Assembly (NCBI RefSeq): GCF_024586455.1 | Contig: NW_026089624.1 | Coordinates: 19,249,341 to 19,313,340 of the forward strand | Length of the DNA stretch: 64,000 bases | DNA from: Bactrocera neohumeralis | Taxonomy: Eukaryota; Arthropoda; Insecta; Diptera; Tephritidae | Direction: 5' to 3' | Part shown: piece by piece, positions 8,874 to 19,557 of the stretch | How the letters are laid out: each line of letters opens with the position of its first letter | How positions within the stretch are numbered: position 1 is the first letter of the stretch | Position numbers and translations under genes: made by a program | The notes under the pieces: model-generated | Database searches by the model: none | What the model saw: only the letters and a program-made list of their open reading frames with translations | What the model was told of the DNA's origin: nothing

Positions 8874-11800
8874 TCACGTTTTTTCTGAAGGTTCACTTAG
8901 TAGTTTTATGAGATCAATGTTGCCAGAGTTGTGGGGTGTTGGGTGAAGCATCGGACAGAGTGTGAGTAAGTGTTTGATAGAAGCGGTGTCAGGGGGGCAA
9001 ATGGATGGGCTTTTACCCGATAGTAAGTGGGCGTGTGTTATGATAGTGTGTCCAATCCTTAATCGAGTATATGTCTTCATTGCGCTAGTTGGAACTGTTG
9101 ACGAGTAGATTATACGATTTCTGGCTGGGTTTATGACCGCGTAGTGATGTTTAAATGTTTTCCATTCGCTTGCGTTTTTTTGATGCCTTTTGTGCTTAAT
9201 AAGGTTAAGAATGTCTTGCTTGGATGAGACGTAGTATGTTAAGGCAGGAGTCCTGGCTACATTTTTCGCAGCGAGGTCTGCAAAGTGGTTGCCTGTAATA
9301 CCAGCATGGCCAGGGATCCACATTACTTGGATTTCCTGAGGGGCACCAATGACCGCGTTCCTGATAACTTCTATTATGGGATTGCGATTGGAAGGAGACG
9401 TTATTGCAGACATACACAATTTGCTGTCTGTACAGATGAGGAACTTTCCTTTAGTCTTTTTTGCGTAATTAACTGCATGAAGGATAGCAGATCCTTCAGC
9501 GGCAAATACAGAGCTCGTTGAGGGAAGAAGCCAATTGCAAATAATTTCTCCTGTGGCAGTGACAACTGCTAACGAAGTGGAATCGATGGACTTGGAGCCT
9601 TCCGTAAACAATAACTTCCAGCCATTATTTGTGTAATTAGATTCCAGTTCAGCAAAGGTTTGTTGAAAGACTTAAAATATTATTTTCTGCAGCGAAACTT
9701 AAGCATCTCGAAATAGCCGATTGTATTCTTGGAATTTTTCTTTTTTTCGTGGCATGGGTGATAGTTGTATTTAGTAATGGATTGGTGTTCTCAGCCGTTT
9801 TCGCAAGAATTTGAAGCGAAGAATCTATAATTTTATTTTGAATAGTTGGTAAACCAGATTCAGCCATTATCGTTTTTATTGGCGAGGTTGGAAAGGCCCG
9901 GAGACTTCGCCGTATTGCGCAATGGTAAGGTGCATTTAAAAGATTGATACTGCTTTTGGAGCAATTGCCATAGATGGGGAGTCCATAATCCATTTTTGAA
10001 GTTAGCAAAGCTCTGACAACATTGACTAGTGTGTTCGGATGAATAAATGAATGCTTAGACGAGAAATATTTAACAATATTTAGTCGTGACATTAACGAGT
10101 TTCTGACATATTTACAGTGAGCATTAAAATTATAGTTAGAGTCAAAAATTAATCCTAGTATTTTCAGCTGTGTTTTACATTCGATGTTAGTTTGGTTGTG
10201 GGTTAGTGAAATACCGTTGCAATTTTGCTTCCTACATACATGAAGGATATGTGTGAAAGAGGTGAGCCTTGCGGCGTACCATTAGAAAGCGGGAGTGTTG
10301 AAGAAAGAAAACCATTTACGTTGACTTTGAGTTTTCTGTTTGTGAGAAAGTTAGTAATAAAACGTATCATATTCTGGCCTATTTTCCATTTTCTAAGTTG
10401 TCGAATAATAATATGGGCTCCAATTTAGTCGTCCAGAGATAGTACGGACACGTGATTTTTGCTGGACAAAGCGTTGGTAATGAAGTAGTCTAGTTGGATT
10501 AAAGCATCTAACGTGCCTTGACCTTTTTTGTAGGCGACTTGATTCGGTGATATGAACTTGTTTCGCTGAGCATACCACATCAAGCGGTTAGCCACGATCT
10601 TTTCCAAAATTTTGCCCATACATGGAAGGAGGAAAATCGGCCTATAGTTAGCAAGTTCATCGGAGGATTTGTGTGGTTTAAGTATTGGTATAACACAGGA
10701 CGTTTTCCAAAATTGGGGGTAGACACCAGTATTGAAAATTTTGTAATAAAGCTTTACCAATCGGAGCTTGAGACTTTTTGGCATATGTCTGATTGGATAA
10801 GAAATTTTATCTTGCCCCGGGGACTTACCCTTAACGGTAGATGCAACGAACTCGAATTCAGACAGTGAAATGCTGGTTTCTATTTGTTTAGCAGAAAAAG
10901 AAAGAGGGGAGACAGAGTAGCAAGTGTCGGACAGTGTGGTGGTTTTAGAGGTTTGAAACTGTGTGCTGAATGAAATATCTGAGCTTGTTTCAGAATAGTG
11001 GTTTGCAAATAACTCAAAAATATCGGATGGATTGGTTACCAAACCTGTTGGCCCCTTTACGCATTGAATGGTTAGATTTCTACGCACTCCAGAAAGTTTT
11101 TTTAAAGCGTTCCATATTAACTTAGGACTAGACGAAGGATTTATTTTGCTTGTGAAATCCTGAAAACATTTACGCTTGGCCTGTTTCGCGGAACGACGGA
11201 AAAGAGCATTGGCTTTCCTGAAAGATATTAAGTTCACTAGTGATCGAGCGCGTTTGTATTCATACCAAGCTGTCTGTTTTTTGCCCGCAATTCAGCAATT
11301 TCTTTATTCCACAAAGGAACACTCTTTGAACTTGCTGTTGGCTTTGTATGAGGAATGCTAACATTCGCTGCTGAACGGATAATTTTTGTTAACCTCGCAC
11401 TTTCTTGGTTAGGGTTGTCAGATATTGGGGTATTATTGCCATTTATCTCGCAATGTGTCTGAAACTTCTCCCAATCAGCGTAATCAGTTTTGAATACCTT
11501 ATCTATTTTGTGGTTTTTAGTTGTTGAACCTAGGTGCAATTTTAGTACAATGGGGAAGTTATCGCTTCCATGCAGGTGATCGAGTATACTCCATTCGCAC
11601 TCTGTAACAAGTGTGTCGGTGCACATTGTAAGATCTACATGGGAAAAAGTGGAGTGAGTGGAAAAGTGTGTCGCGGATCCGTTATTCAAACATATTAAGT
11701 TAGAGGAAAGTAAGGCGTCTTCAACGCATTTGCCCCTCTTGTTGGCTATTGGGGAGCCCCATAGTGGACTCCATGCATTAAAATCACCAGCGAAAATTAA

Positions 11801-12181
11801 AGGAGTAGAAGCTTGGTTGATTAATTGCAGGATGTCTGTACTGGTAAAATGTTCATCTGGTGCAATATAGGTGCAGATAATGGTGATTTTTTTAACTAAG
11901 ATAATTTCGATCGACATAGCCAGCAAGTTGGATTGAATGGCATTAATTTTGTGTGGAATATCTCTTCTTATGAGAATCGCAATACCTCTTTTACCTGTGC
12001 TAATATGTGGAAGATTGTGAAACATGCCAATCTACTGCTTAGGAGTAAAAGCCGACAAGTTGAAAGAGATGTGAGTTTCATTTAAGAGTATAATAGCTGG
12101 GGCATGATCTTGTATTAATAATTGAAGCTCATTGTAATTATTAGTGTAGCCGTTTAAATTCCAGTGCAATAATGGAATCAT
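8874..12181 (-). pseudogene. I-element ORF2 (endonuclease, RT, RNase H), catalytic box deleted
   Basis: The endonuclease (12181 to ~11300) shows HWNLNGY, LLNETH, GDFNAWSPLWGS and LHGSDNFPI. In the last motif the usual catalytic SDH reads SDN, so an expected histidine is missing. A TAG at 12032-12034 interrupts it. After a frameshift near 11280 the reverse transcriptase follows (SPGQDKISYP, NYRPIFLLP, then a broken LSLD.. and NGTPQGSPLS at ~10255). The next block begins directly at ...HVCRKQNC, so the YADD motif and flanking residues are gone. After 10092 come the thumb and then RNase H (9611-8874) with EGSKS, AAEGSA, CTDSK and GHAGITGN.HAD-like motifs. The first RNase H Asp is replaced by Glu (FTEGSKS). 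Confidence 0.8.
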
Positions 12182-12319
12182 AAGATCTATGTAGGAAAAA
12201 AAAGAAAAAGGGAAACAGAAGAGAGCTAGAATATCAACTCGTATGAGCAGTCTGTTGAAGCTGAGTGTCACCAATTGAGTACTAGTTCAAAAGAGAGTAA
12301 AAGCTGAGCGTAATTATTC

Positions 12320-12955
12320 AGAGTCAAAGTGTAAACACAATGGCTACGACAGACTGCAAACTACATCTGTCAAATATTAAAATACACACGTTCTTATGAG
12401 CAGTGTTATTTTGACAGCTGCACGACTACACGACTGCAGGCCGACAGTTGTCGTTCTCGCTAACTTCAATATCCTCCTATTTTTGCCAACGACAGGACGA
12501 CGACAGTAGAGTTGACAGTAGAATGGAAGATAGAAAGAGGAGGTAGAGTGGTGATGCCACTAATATGTAAAATGTAAAATTATTCACAGCTCTAACAAAC
12601 TTGATGTTATTTTACAAATAAAAGCATAAAATAGCTATATTATAGCTCTATTATATCATTTGTAATAACAATTGATGATTTAAAGCAAAAATATTGACCT
12701 ATTTACTTATTTTTTGCATAAAAAATTTCACTTTGAACAAAATATTAAAATTTCATTGAAGTGAAAGGTATTAGTATGGCCACAACGAAATTGTGTACAT
12801 ACAAAATGGACAACTGCGTTGTTTTGTGTACATACATGCCGGCCATTGTGTTGTTGTTGCTTCTCAAAATGTACATGTAGTGAGATGAACAACGACGTTT
12901 TCAGTTCACTGTCGTGCCGCTGCAGTCTGTCGTAGCCATTGTGTTTATACTTTCA
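12320..12955. mobile_element. ~0.6-kb inverted-repeat (MITE-like) insertion between ORF1 and ORF2
   Basis: A 27-base perfect inverted repeat (12332-12358 and 12921-12947, core ACACAATGGCTACGACAGAC) brackets AT-rich, non-coding sequence of about 560 bases. The repeat continues outward with mismatches (caaagtgtaaac versus gaaagtataaac). No transposase is present and no clear target duplication is visible, so the superfamily is unknown. It lies where the I-element spacer should be short, which argues for insertion. Other inverted motifs near the ends (cgactacacgactgcagg) repeat parts of the terminal sequence. Confidence 0.6.
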
Positions 12956-14373
12956 ATTTCTATTTGTTCAGTATGTTGAGTAGAGTATTGATTATCGTTG
13001 GAATTGCTTGTTGTTGGAAAGAGATTTTCGTGATTAGGTGGATTAGACTGCACAGTAGTGTTGGTAGTAGTGTTGTTGAAGTCAGTATATTTATTAAGCG
13101 AGTTTAAGGAGTTGTTTACGTTAGAAATGAGAAAGGCTGTTGTTGGACTGAAAAGTTTGGGATTTAAGAAAGAGGCTTGTTGGGTACAGTTGTCGCTGAT
13201 ATTTTTAGCTGAATGTGAGACGTTGTTGTAGTCTGAACTGATCGATGCAGGCTTGTTGATGGAAATATGTTTGTTGTTGGCGTTTGATGAGTGATTTTTT
13301 CTAGTTAAAGAGTTGATTGATGAGTTGGGTGCAGAGGTGACCTCTGCGTTTTGTTTTGATGTACTAGGCAAGTCTTTGTCGGCAATTCTATGAGTATTTT
13401 TAGATTTTGTGGAATTGTTGATGGCTGAAATTTTTGTTGGTGTGTTGGATACAGAGGATACCTCTTTTGTAGGTTGAAGCACATGTGCAAAGTTAGCAGT
13501 GAGGGAAGGGAGGGAAGTATTTTCTCTATACTTTTTAAGGGCTTCGTGCATACTGCACTTTTCTAGTGTCTTTATTTTTAAAATTTCTTTGGTTTGCATA
13601 TACTTTGGACACGTATAGTCCGAAGAACGATGCTCGCCAGAACAATTCGCACACATAACTCGGATGCAGTCGTTATCGTGTGGAGAAGGGAAATTGCAAA
13701 TTTCGCATGTTGGGGAACCTTTACAATGTTTTTGCGTATGACCCAATTTTTGGCATGACCTGCAGCGCATTGGATTAGGCACGTACGGTCGCACAGAGGT
13801 CATCCTCCATGCGATGTTTATTTTGTTTGGAAGGGAATAACTGTTGAATGATATTAGCATAACACCAGTAGGCTTCATAACACCTTCAACTTTGCGAGTG
13901 AACTTATAAACCGCGGAAACTTCGTAAGAACTTAGTCCTTCTATTATTTCGCTTTCAGGCACATCGTTTAAAAACGGTGCATAAATGGTGCCTTTGTTAC
14001 AATTAAGATGTTGATGATAGCTAGCGCTAACAGCGCCAATGTTGAAAAGACATTTCGTTTTTATAAAATTTTCTGCTACTTGCTTATTTTTCACTAGCAG
14101 TAATAGGCTGCCGTCGCGTAATTCACTAATTTTGTTTATAGCTTTGCTCACGGTAAGTAAGGCATTGTAAATACGAAAACAAGAAACCTTCGAAAGGGGT
14201 GTAGAATTCTCGTCGGATTTAATCACAATATACTTTGGGTCATCACTCTTTATTGGCGGTAAGTCAGGAAAAGCATCTTGCAGTTTTTGATACGATTTTT
14301 TACGTTTTGGTTGGGGACCTTGGGCCAGCGCAGCAAACCTGTTGTCCCCGAACTGGAAGCCCGCCGGGGGCAT
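12901..14373 (-). CDS. I-element ORF1 (gag-like nucleic-acid-binding protein)
   Basis: This is an uninterrupted frame of 490 codons from the methionine at 14373 (MPPAGFQF), chosen over the upstream codon because it gives the usual short gag start. The middle carries three cysteine-histidine knuckles: CRSCQKLGHTQKHC, then CEICNFPSPHDNDC and CANCSGEHRSSDYTC. That is the three-knuckle pattern of I-factor ORF1. The C-terminal ~200 residues are rich in Ser, Asn and Thr and look disordered. ORF1 proteins of this clade bind the element RNA in the cytoplasm. The last ~15 codons and the stop lie inside the terminal repeat of an inserted element (12332-12947), so the original C-terminus has been replaced. 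Confidence 0.8.
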   Translation of the reverse strand: MPPAGFQFGDNRFAALAQGPQPKRKKSYQKLQDAFPDLPPIKSDDPKYIVIKSDENSTPLSKVSCFRIYNALLTVSKAINKISELRDGSLLLLVKNKQVAENFIKTKCLFNIGAVSASYHQHLNCNKGTIYAPFLNDVPESEIIEGLSSYEVSAVYKFTRKVEGVMKPTGVMLISFNSYSLPNKINIAWRMTSVRPYVPNPMRCRSCQKLGHTQKHCKGSPTCEICNFPSPHDNDCIRVMCANCSGEHRSSDYTCPKYMQTKEILKIKTLEKCSMHEALKKYRENTSLPSLTANFAHVLQPTKEVSSVSNTPTKISAINNSTKSKNTHRIADKDLPSTSKQNAEVTSAPNSSINSLTRKNHSSNANNKHISINKPASISSDYNNVSHSAKNISDNCTQQASFLNPKLFSPTTAFLISNVNNSLNSLNKYTDFNNTTTNTTVQSNPPNHENLFPTTSNSNDNQYSTQHTEQIEIESINTMATTDCSGTTVN

Positions 14374-14560
14374 AGTGGAAAAATTATAAAACACTGATAT
14401 AAGTATTGGATTATATATCTCACTTAAAATAAGTATTAATCGCGTTACTTAAGTAAGCAGACCGTAGTGCAAAAAAAAGAACACCAAAAGAGAGCTATAT
14501 GAATAGCTATAAACTCAGAGAAAGACGCTAACTCAACTGCTCAGTGCCAATTATATTGCT

Positions 14561-15370
14561 TATTTTGGAGGCAAGCGCATTTGAGTTACGCTCACGCAAA
14601 TAGATTGTTTCCCTTCGCTGTCTGGGTACTTGCTGGTATCTGCATAGTGGTTGCGGTCAGCGCATTTGTTGTTGCTCGATTGCTGTTTACTGCTGCTTCT
14701 GCTGACTGCGTCCTTTGCTTAGTTTCCATTTCATCTGATCGCTACGAAGACTCATTATCGCGGTTACATTTTTTGCTGGTGAGGCTGCGAAGAACTCATT
14801 ATTCTCTTTGTTTTCATCTATTGGTTTCGTGCACTATTTGTTTATGTTTATTATTCATAATTTGTGTGCACTGATTTTTATTTCATTGTTTGTTTTTAAT
14901 TTATTTGTTCTATTTTTGCAAAATCTGAACACACGGAGCGAATTAAAAACACGTCGGTACACCTTGAATGGCAAATGTCGCACTACCAAGTTATGTCAGG
15001 GAACCATAAATTGCTGAAGCCCTATCAATCAAACTTCTTAGCTGAATGCCATTTGGTGGGAGTTTTAAACTTGATTGTACCACGCAAGTTGTGTCCGAAA
15101 GTTACTCCTTATTACCTTCTGCCACTTGCGATTGGATAACCATTTTAGTTGTGATGTAAGGTTATTCCAGGCCACCACGTTTTTTATCTTAAGGATCCAA
15201 TTTTTCGATGGTTGAGTGAGGAAAATCTGCTTAAAACAGGACTACGGGATGCTCAGCACTAGTAGGTCCTCGGCACAAAAAAGCTCGCGCATGGCTTGGG
15301 TCAGCCAATTTCCGTTCTCTCGCTGACTGCAAATTGTTTGCATGTCGCTTGATTTGAATGTTAATGCACA
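14561..15370. other. Unassigned sequence between two LINEs
   Basis: No domain can be recognised. A plus-strand frame (14581-14874) encodes a hydrophobic, Cys/Leu/Val-rich peptide, probably by chance in a T-rich strand. The GC content of 14580-14800 is higher than that of its neighbours, with repeated ctgct/gctg steps. The region around 15180-15370 leads into the Tc1-like remnant and may be its degraded 5' part. Confidence 0.3.
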
Positions 15371-15547
15371 CTTGAAACAAAGCGTCACATAGTGCAATTG
15401 GTGAAAAGAAAATCAAAAATATCAGCCGTGGATATCGCGAAGCATTTGAATGAAGGTAATATTGTTAGCGTGTAACTACAAACAGTGCGAAATTTTCTAC
15501 GAAGTGAGGGCTTTAAGGCTTTTACGCAGAAAAAAAACCTATTCTCT
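15371..15547 (+). pseudogene. Tc1-like transposase remnant (helix-turn-helix part)
   Basis: In one plus frame the translation reads KISAVDIAKHLNEGN, then SV-stop-LQTVRNFLRSEGFKAF and TQKKNLFS. This resembles the second helix-turn-helix of Tc1/Tc3-type transposases, where a conserved TVRRRLxExGL is followed by a basic, proline-containing RKKPLL segment. One stop codon interrupts it. The similarity is short and the catalytic domain is absent, probably cut off by the LINE that begins at 15560. Confidence 0.45.
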
Positions 15548-15725
15548 TAAAAAGATAATTATTATTTATTTATTAGGAGAAATATACAAAGTAGGATTAA
15601 ACCTAATTTAAAAATGAAAAAGTACGAGCTATTAAAGCCATCGACTCTGAACAAACAAATATCTTAGGTTACCAGCTAAATATAAAGTTATATTTTTATT
15701 TTGTAGGTAACAGTCAGTAATAAAG

Positions 15726-17475
15726 TTATAAATGCTTATAATATTTGCAAACGAAGGAAGTTTTAACAATTCTTGTAATAATACTCGCTAAAGCCGAACA
15801 TTCGTTAAAGATGTGATGAAGTGACAGCGTGCTTGCGCAGAGAGGGCAAGATGGATTTACTTTGCCAGTAAGAAGGTGCTGATGTGTGAGTTGTGTATGG
15901 ACAATCCTTAGACGTGTGAAGATGGTAGCTTGTAGGCGAGATATATCCTTAGGATATACGACTTTTGTCCTTATGGGATTGTAGGCAGAGTACCGATGGT
16001 CGAAACGTTTCCATTCCGTAAGTTTAATTTCGTGAACGTAGCGGTCCAGCATATAACAGAGGTCGATTCTGTCGTGTGGCTCATATTGTATGGTTGGCGC
16101 TGATTCAAAAAACCGAACTGCGTGGTCGGCATGTTCATTTCCCATAATACCAACATGACCTGGTACCCAGAGTAGTGCAACTTTATGACTGTATTTAACG
16201 CACAGGTCAGGAATATTTGAGATAAGTGAGGCCGTGTTGTGAATGTTACAAACAGTAGATAGACAAGAAAAGCTGTCCGAGCATTTGCCATTTACCTTTG
16301 CTATGTATCGCATATTCTTTCTGTGCTTTGTAAACGGCAAAAGCCTCGGTTGTAAATATCGACGAGTAACAAGGAAGAATTCCGTCTATAATAACTACTC
16401 CATTTGGTTTGGGGAGAGCAAAAGCTGTGTTTATCGCTTTGGACCCGTCTGTATAAATTGCAGTCCAATTGTTTTCTTCATACGTTTTCATTAGCTCTAA
16501 GAAGAGTTTCTGAAATACTAAACTACTGGTGTTATTATAAGTTTATTTTTTTAACAACCACTCCGGCTGTTTGTTGACCCTCTTGTACTTGGGGGGCGGA
16601 TATATGTTTAAGTCTTTTCCGTATTTGATACAACGGCGTAAAGTGGATTTTAGCCTGAAGTTCCGTTTATGTCGTGACGCGTAAATTACGGTTTTATGTA
16701 AGCTGGTATTTGGAGAGTATATCAGTTTTGGAATTAGTTGCATCGTTCGTTCGTATACCCTTTCCTTTATTGTTGGTAGGCCACATTCCGCCAAGATACA
16801 CTTAATATGTGATGTGGGGAAAGCGTTTATACTCCGACGGCTCGAAGAATGATAGGGAGGTTCCAAAAGTTTAAAATTAGAGTTTGCACACCATCCAAAA
16901 ATAGGTAAACCGTAGTCGATTTTAGCGAGTATTAAAGCTCTTGTAGCGTTTATTAGAGATTTGGGATGAATAAAAGATCGTTTACTAGTTAAATATTTTA
17001 TTATGTGTAGTCTTTTTGTTAAAATATTTCTTAGGTTAAGACATTGATACCGAAAATTAAATCTTTTTTAAAATATACTCCTAAAATATTAAAATTGCTT
17101 ACGTATTCTATTACAATATTTTCAAAAACTAACTGTGGATATATACATTTTGTCTTTTTACAAATACATAATTTACATTTTGGAATGGAAATTGTTGCAC
17201 CAGATTTCATGCCCCATTTCTTAAACCCCGTTAGTATTTTCTTAAAAATATTGTTAGCAGTTTGGTGATTTTATACATTGCAATAAATAATAGCGTCGTC
17301 CGCGTACTCAGTGAGTTTAATGCCTTTAGTTCTAAGGCATATCTCAGTTAATTTATCAAAAGCTATAATAAAAAGCATCACCAATAGTGGCGAGCCTTGC
17401 GGTATACCATTTTTGAGAGGATGCAAACTAGATAGAGCAATGTTTATGCGAACCTGAAATTTTCTTAGGATCATA
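15726..17475 (-). pseudogene. I-like RT (C-terminal half) and RNase H
   Basis: The order is palm fragment with NGIPQGSPLLVMLF and an intact YADD (TEYADDAIIYC) at 17475-17270, then a decayed fingers/thumb region (about 17270-16870, broken by stops), a conserved thumb segment (16866-16543, RRSINAFPTSHIKCILAECGLPT) and RNase H. RNase H shows YTDGSKA, a glutamate-containing TTEAFAV, and WVPGHVGIMGNEHAD. It also keeps the C-terminal zinc-like CPLCASTLSLHHIFNEC module usual after I-type RNase H. A frameshift near 16300 splits RNase H. The domain would remove RNA from the cDNA hybrid. The copy is inactive. Confidence 0.75.
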
Positions 17476-17514
17476 AAAGCTTTTCTTCTTCTTCTTAATT
17501 GGCGTAGACACCGC

Positions 17515-19405
17515 TTACGCGATTATAGCCGAGTTAACAACAGCGCGCCAGTCGTTTCTTCTTTTCGCTACGTGGCGCCAATTGGATATTCCAAGCGTAG
17601 CCAGGTCCTTCTCCACTTGGTCCTTCCAACGGAGTGGAGGTCTTCCTCTTCCTCTGCTTCCCCCGGCGAGTACAGCGTCGAATACTTTCAGAGCTGGAGT
17701 GTTTTCGTCCATTCGGACAACATGACCTAGCCAGCGTAGCCGCTGTCTTTTAATTCGCTGAACTATGTCAATGTCGTCGTATATCTCGTACAGCTCATCG
17801 TTTCATCGAATGCGATATTCGCCGTGGCCAACGCGCAAAGGACCATAAATCTTCCGCAGAACTTTTCTCTCGAAAACTCGCAACGTCGACTCATCAGTTG
17901 TTGACATCGTCCAAGCCTCTGCACCATATAGCAGGAGGGGAATTATGAGTGACTTATAGAGTTTGGTTTTTGTTTGTCGAGAGAGGACTTTGCTTCTCAA
18001 TTGCCTACTCAGTCCGAAGTAGCACCTGTTGGCAAGAGTTATCCTGCGTTGGATTTCCAGGCTGACATTGTTGGTGGTGTTAATACTGGTTCCTAAATAG
18101 ACGAAATTATTTACAACTTCAAAGTTATGACTGTCAACAGTGACGTGAGTGCCAAGTCGCGAGTGCGACGACTGTTTGTTTGATGACAGGAAATATTTCG
18201 TCTTGCCCTCGTGCACTGCTAGACCCACTTTCTGGGCTTCCTTGTCCAGCCTGGAGAAAGCAGAACTAACGGCGCGGGTGTTAAGGCCGATGATATCAAT
18301 ATCATCAGCATACGCCAGCAGCTGTACACTCTTATAAAAGATGGTACCTTCTCTACTAAGTTCTGCAGCTCGAACTATTTTCTCCAGAAGCAGGTTAAAA
18401 AAGTCACACGATAGGGAATCGCCTTGTCTGAAACCTCGTTTGGTATCGAACGGCTCGGAGAGGTCCTCCCCGTTCTGACGGAGCTCTTCGTGTTTATCAA
18501 CGTCAGTTTACACAGCCGTATTAGTTTTGCGGGGATACCAAATTCAGACATCGCGGCATAGAGGCAGTTCCTTTTCGTGCTGTCGAAAGCAGCTTTGAAA
18601 TCGACGAAGAGGTGGTGTGTCGATTCTCCTTTCACGGGTCTTTTCCAAGATTTGGCGCATGGTGAATATCTGGTCGGTTGTTGATTTTCCAGGTCTAAAG
18701 CCGCACTGATAAGGTCCTATCAGTTTGTTGACGGTGGGCTTTAATCGTTCACACAATACACTCTATAGAACCTTATATGCGATGTTGAGGAGGCTAATCC
18801 CACGGTAGTTGGCGCAGATTGTGGGGTCTCCTTTTTTATGGATTGGGCATAGCACACTTAAATTCCAATCGTTGGGCATGCTTTCGTCGACTATATTTTA
18901 CAAAGAAGCTGATGCATGCTCCTTATCAGTTCTTCGCCGCCGTGTTTGAATAGCTCGGCCGGCAATCCATCGGCCCCCGCCGCTTTGTTGTTCTTCAGGC
19001 GGGTAATTGCTATTCGAACTTCTTCATGATAGGGCAATGGAACGTCGGCTCCATCGTCGTCGATTGGGGAATCGGGTTCGCCTTCTCCTGGCGTTGTGCA
19101 TTCACTGCCATTTAGCTGGCTGGAGAAGTGTTCCCTCCATAATTTAAGTATGCTTTGGGCATCGGTGACCACATCACCTTTGGGGTTATAAAAGAGTATG
19201 CTCCGGTTTTGAAACCTTCTGTAAGCCGCCGCATTTTTTCGTAGAATTTTCGAGCATTACCCCTGTCGGCCAGCTTATCAAGCTCTTCGTACTCACGCAT
19301 TTCAGCCTCTTTCTTTTTCTGTCTGCAAATGCGTCTCGCTTCCCTCTTCAACTCTCTTTATCTATCCCATCCTGCACGTGTTGTGGTCGATCGTAACGTT
19401 GCGAG
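17515..19405 (-). pseudogene. RTE reverse transcriptase, frameshifted, YADD intact
   Basis: Just below the Harbinger junction comes a basic linker (ELKREARRICRQKKKEAEM), then KNNKAAGADGLPAELFKHGG, a CPIHKKGDP segment, GPYQCGFRPGKSTTDQIF, HHLFVDFKAAFDS, and an intact LAYADDIDIIGL near 18320. The thumb has LLYGAEAW, and the C-terminal tail has GRGRPPLRWKDQVEKDL, typical of RTE. Frames shift near 19170, 18890, 18600, 18400 and 17800. The protein would copy the RNA at the nicked target. The homologous copy at 59.6-61.4 kb has YTDD instead of YADD. Confidence 0.8.
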
Positions 19406-19557
19406 GTAGGGTATGTTCGAGTTGAACAATAAATACCGCAATATTGCAACCCTGTTACTTACTTGATACTCTGTTGCAGATACTCAGCTAATAGTCTGCA
19501 GCAATATTGCGAGCATAATTTTCACAGAACGTTATGCTTTAAAAAGTCATAGTTAAA

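Larger units (their letters stand above)
8870..14560 (-). mobile_element. I-clade LINE, nearly full length, defective
   Basis: The minus-strand order is ORF1 (gag with zinc knuckles, 14373-12901), spacer, then ORF2 with endonuclease, reverse transcriptase and RNase H (12181-8874). That is the layout of the Drosophila I factor and its clade, the group that keeps an RNase H domain. About 190 bases between 14374 and ~14560 may be its 5' untranslated region. A ~0.6-kb inverted-repeat element sits between the ORFs. ORF2 has one stop, several frameshifts and a deletion across the catalytic YADD box, so it cannot move by itself. Confidence 0.8.

Noticed and set aside
14581..15017. Hydrophobic plus-strand frames that could look like membrane proteins
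   Set aside because: The strand is T-rich, so hydrophobic codons are expected; there is no start context or known motif.
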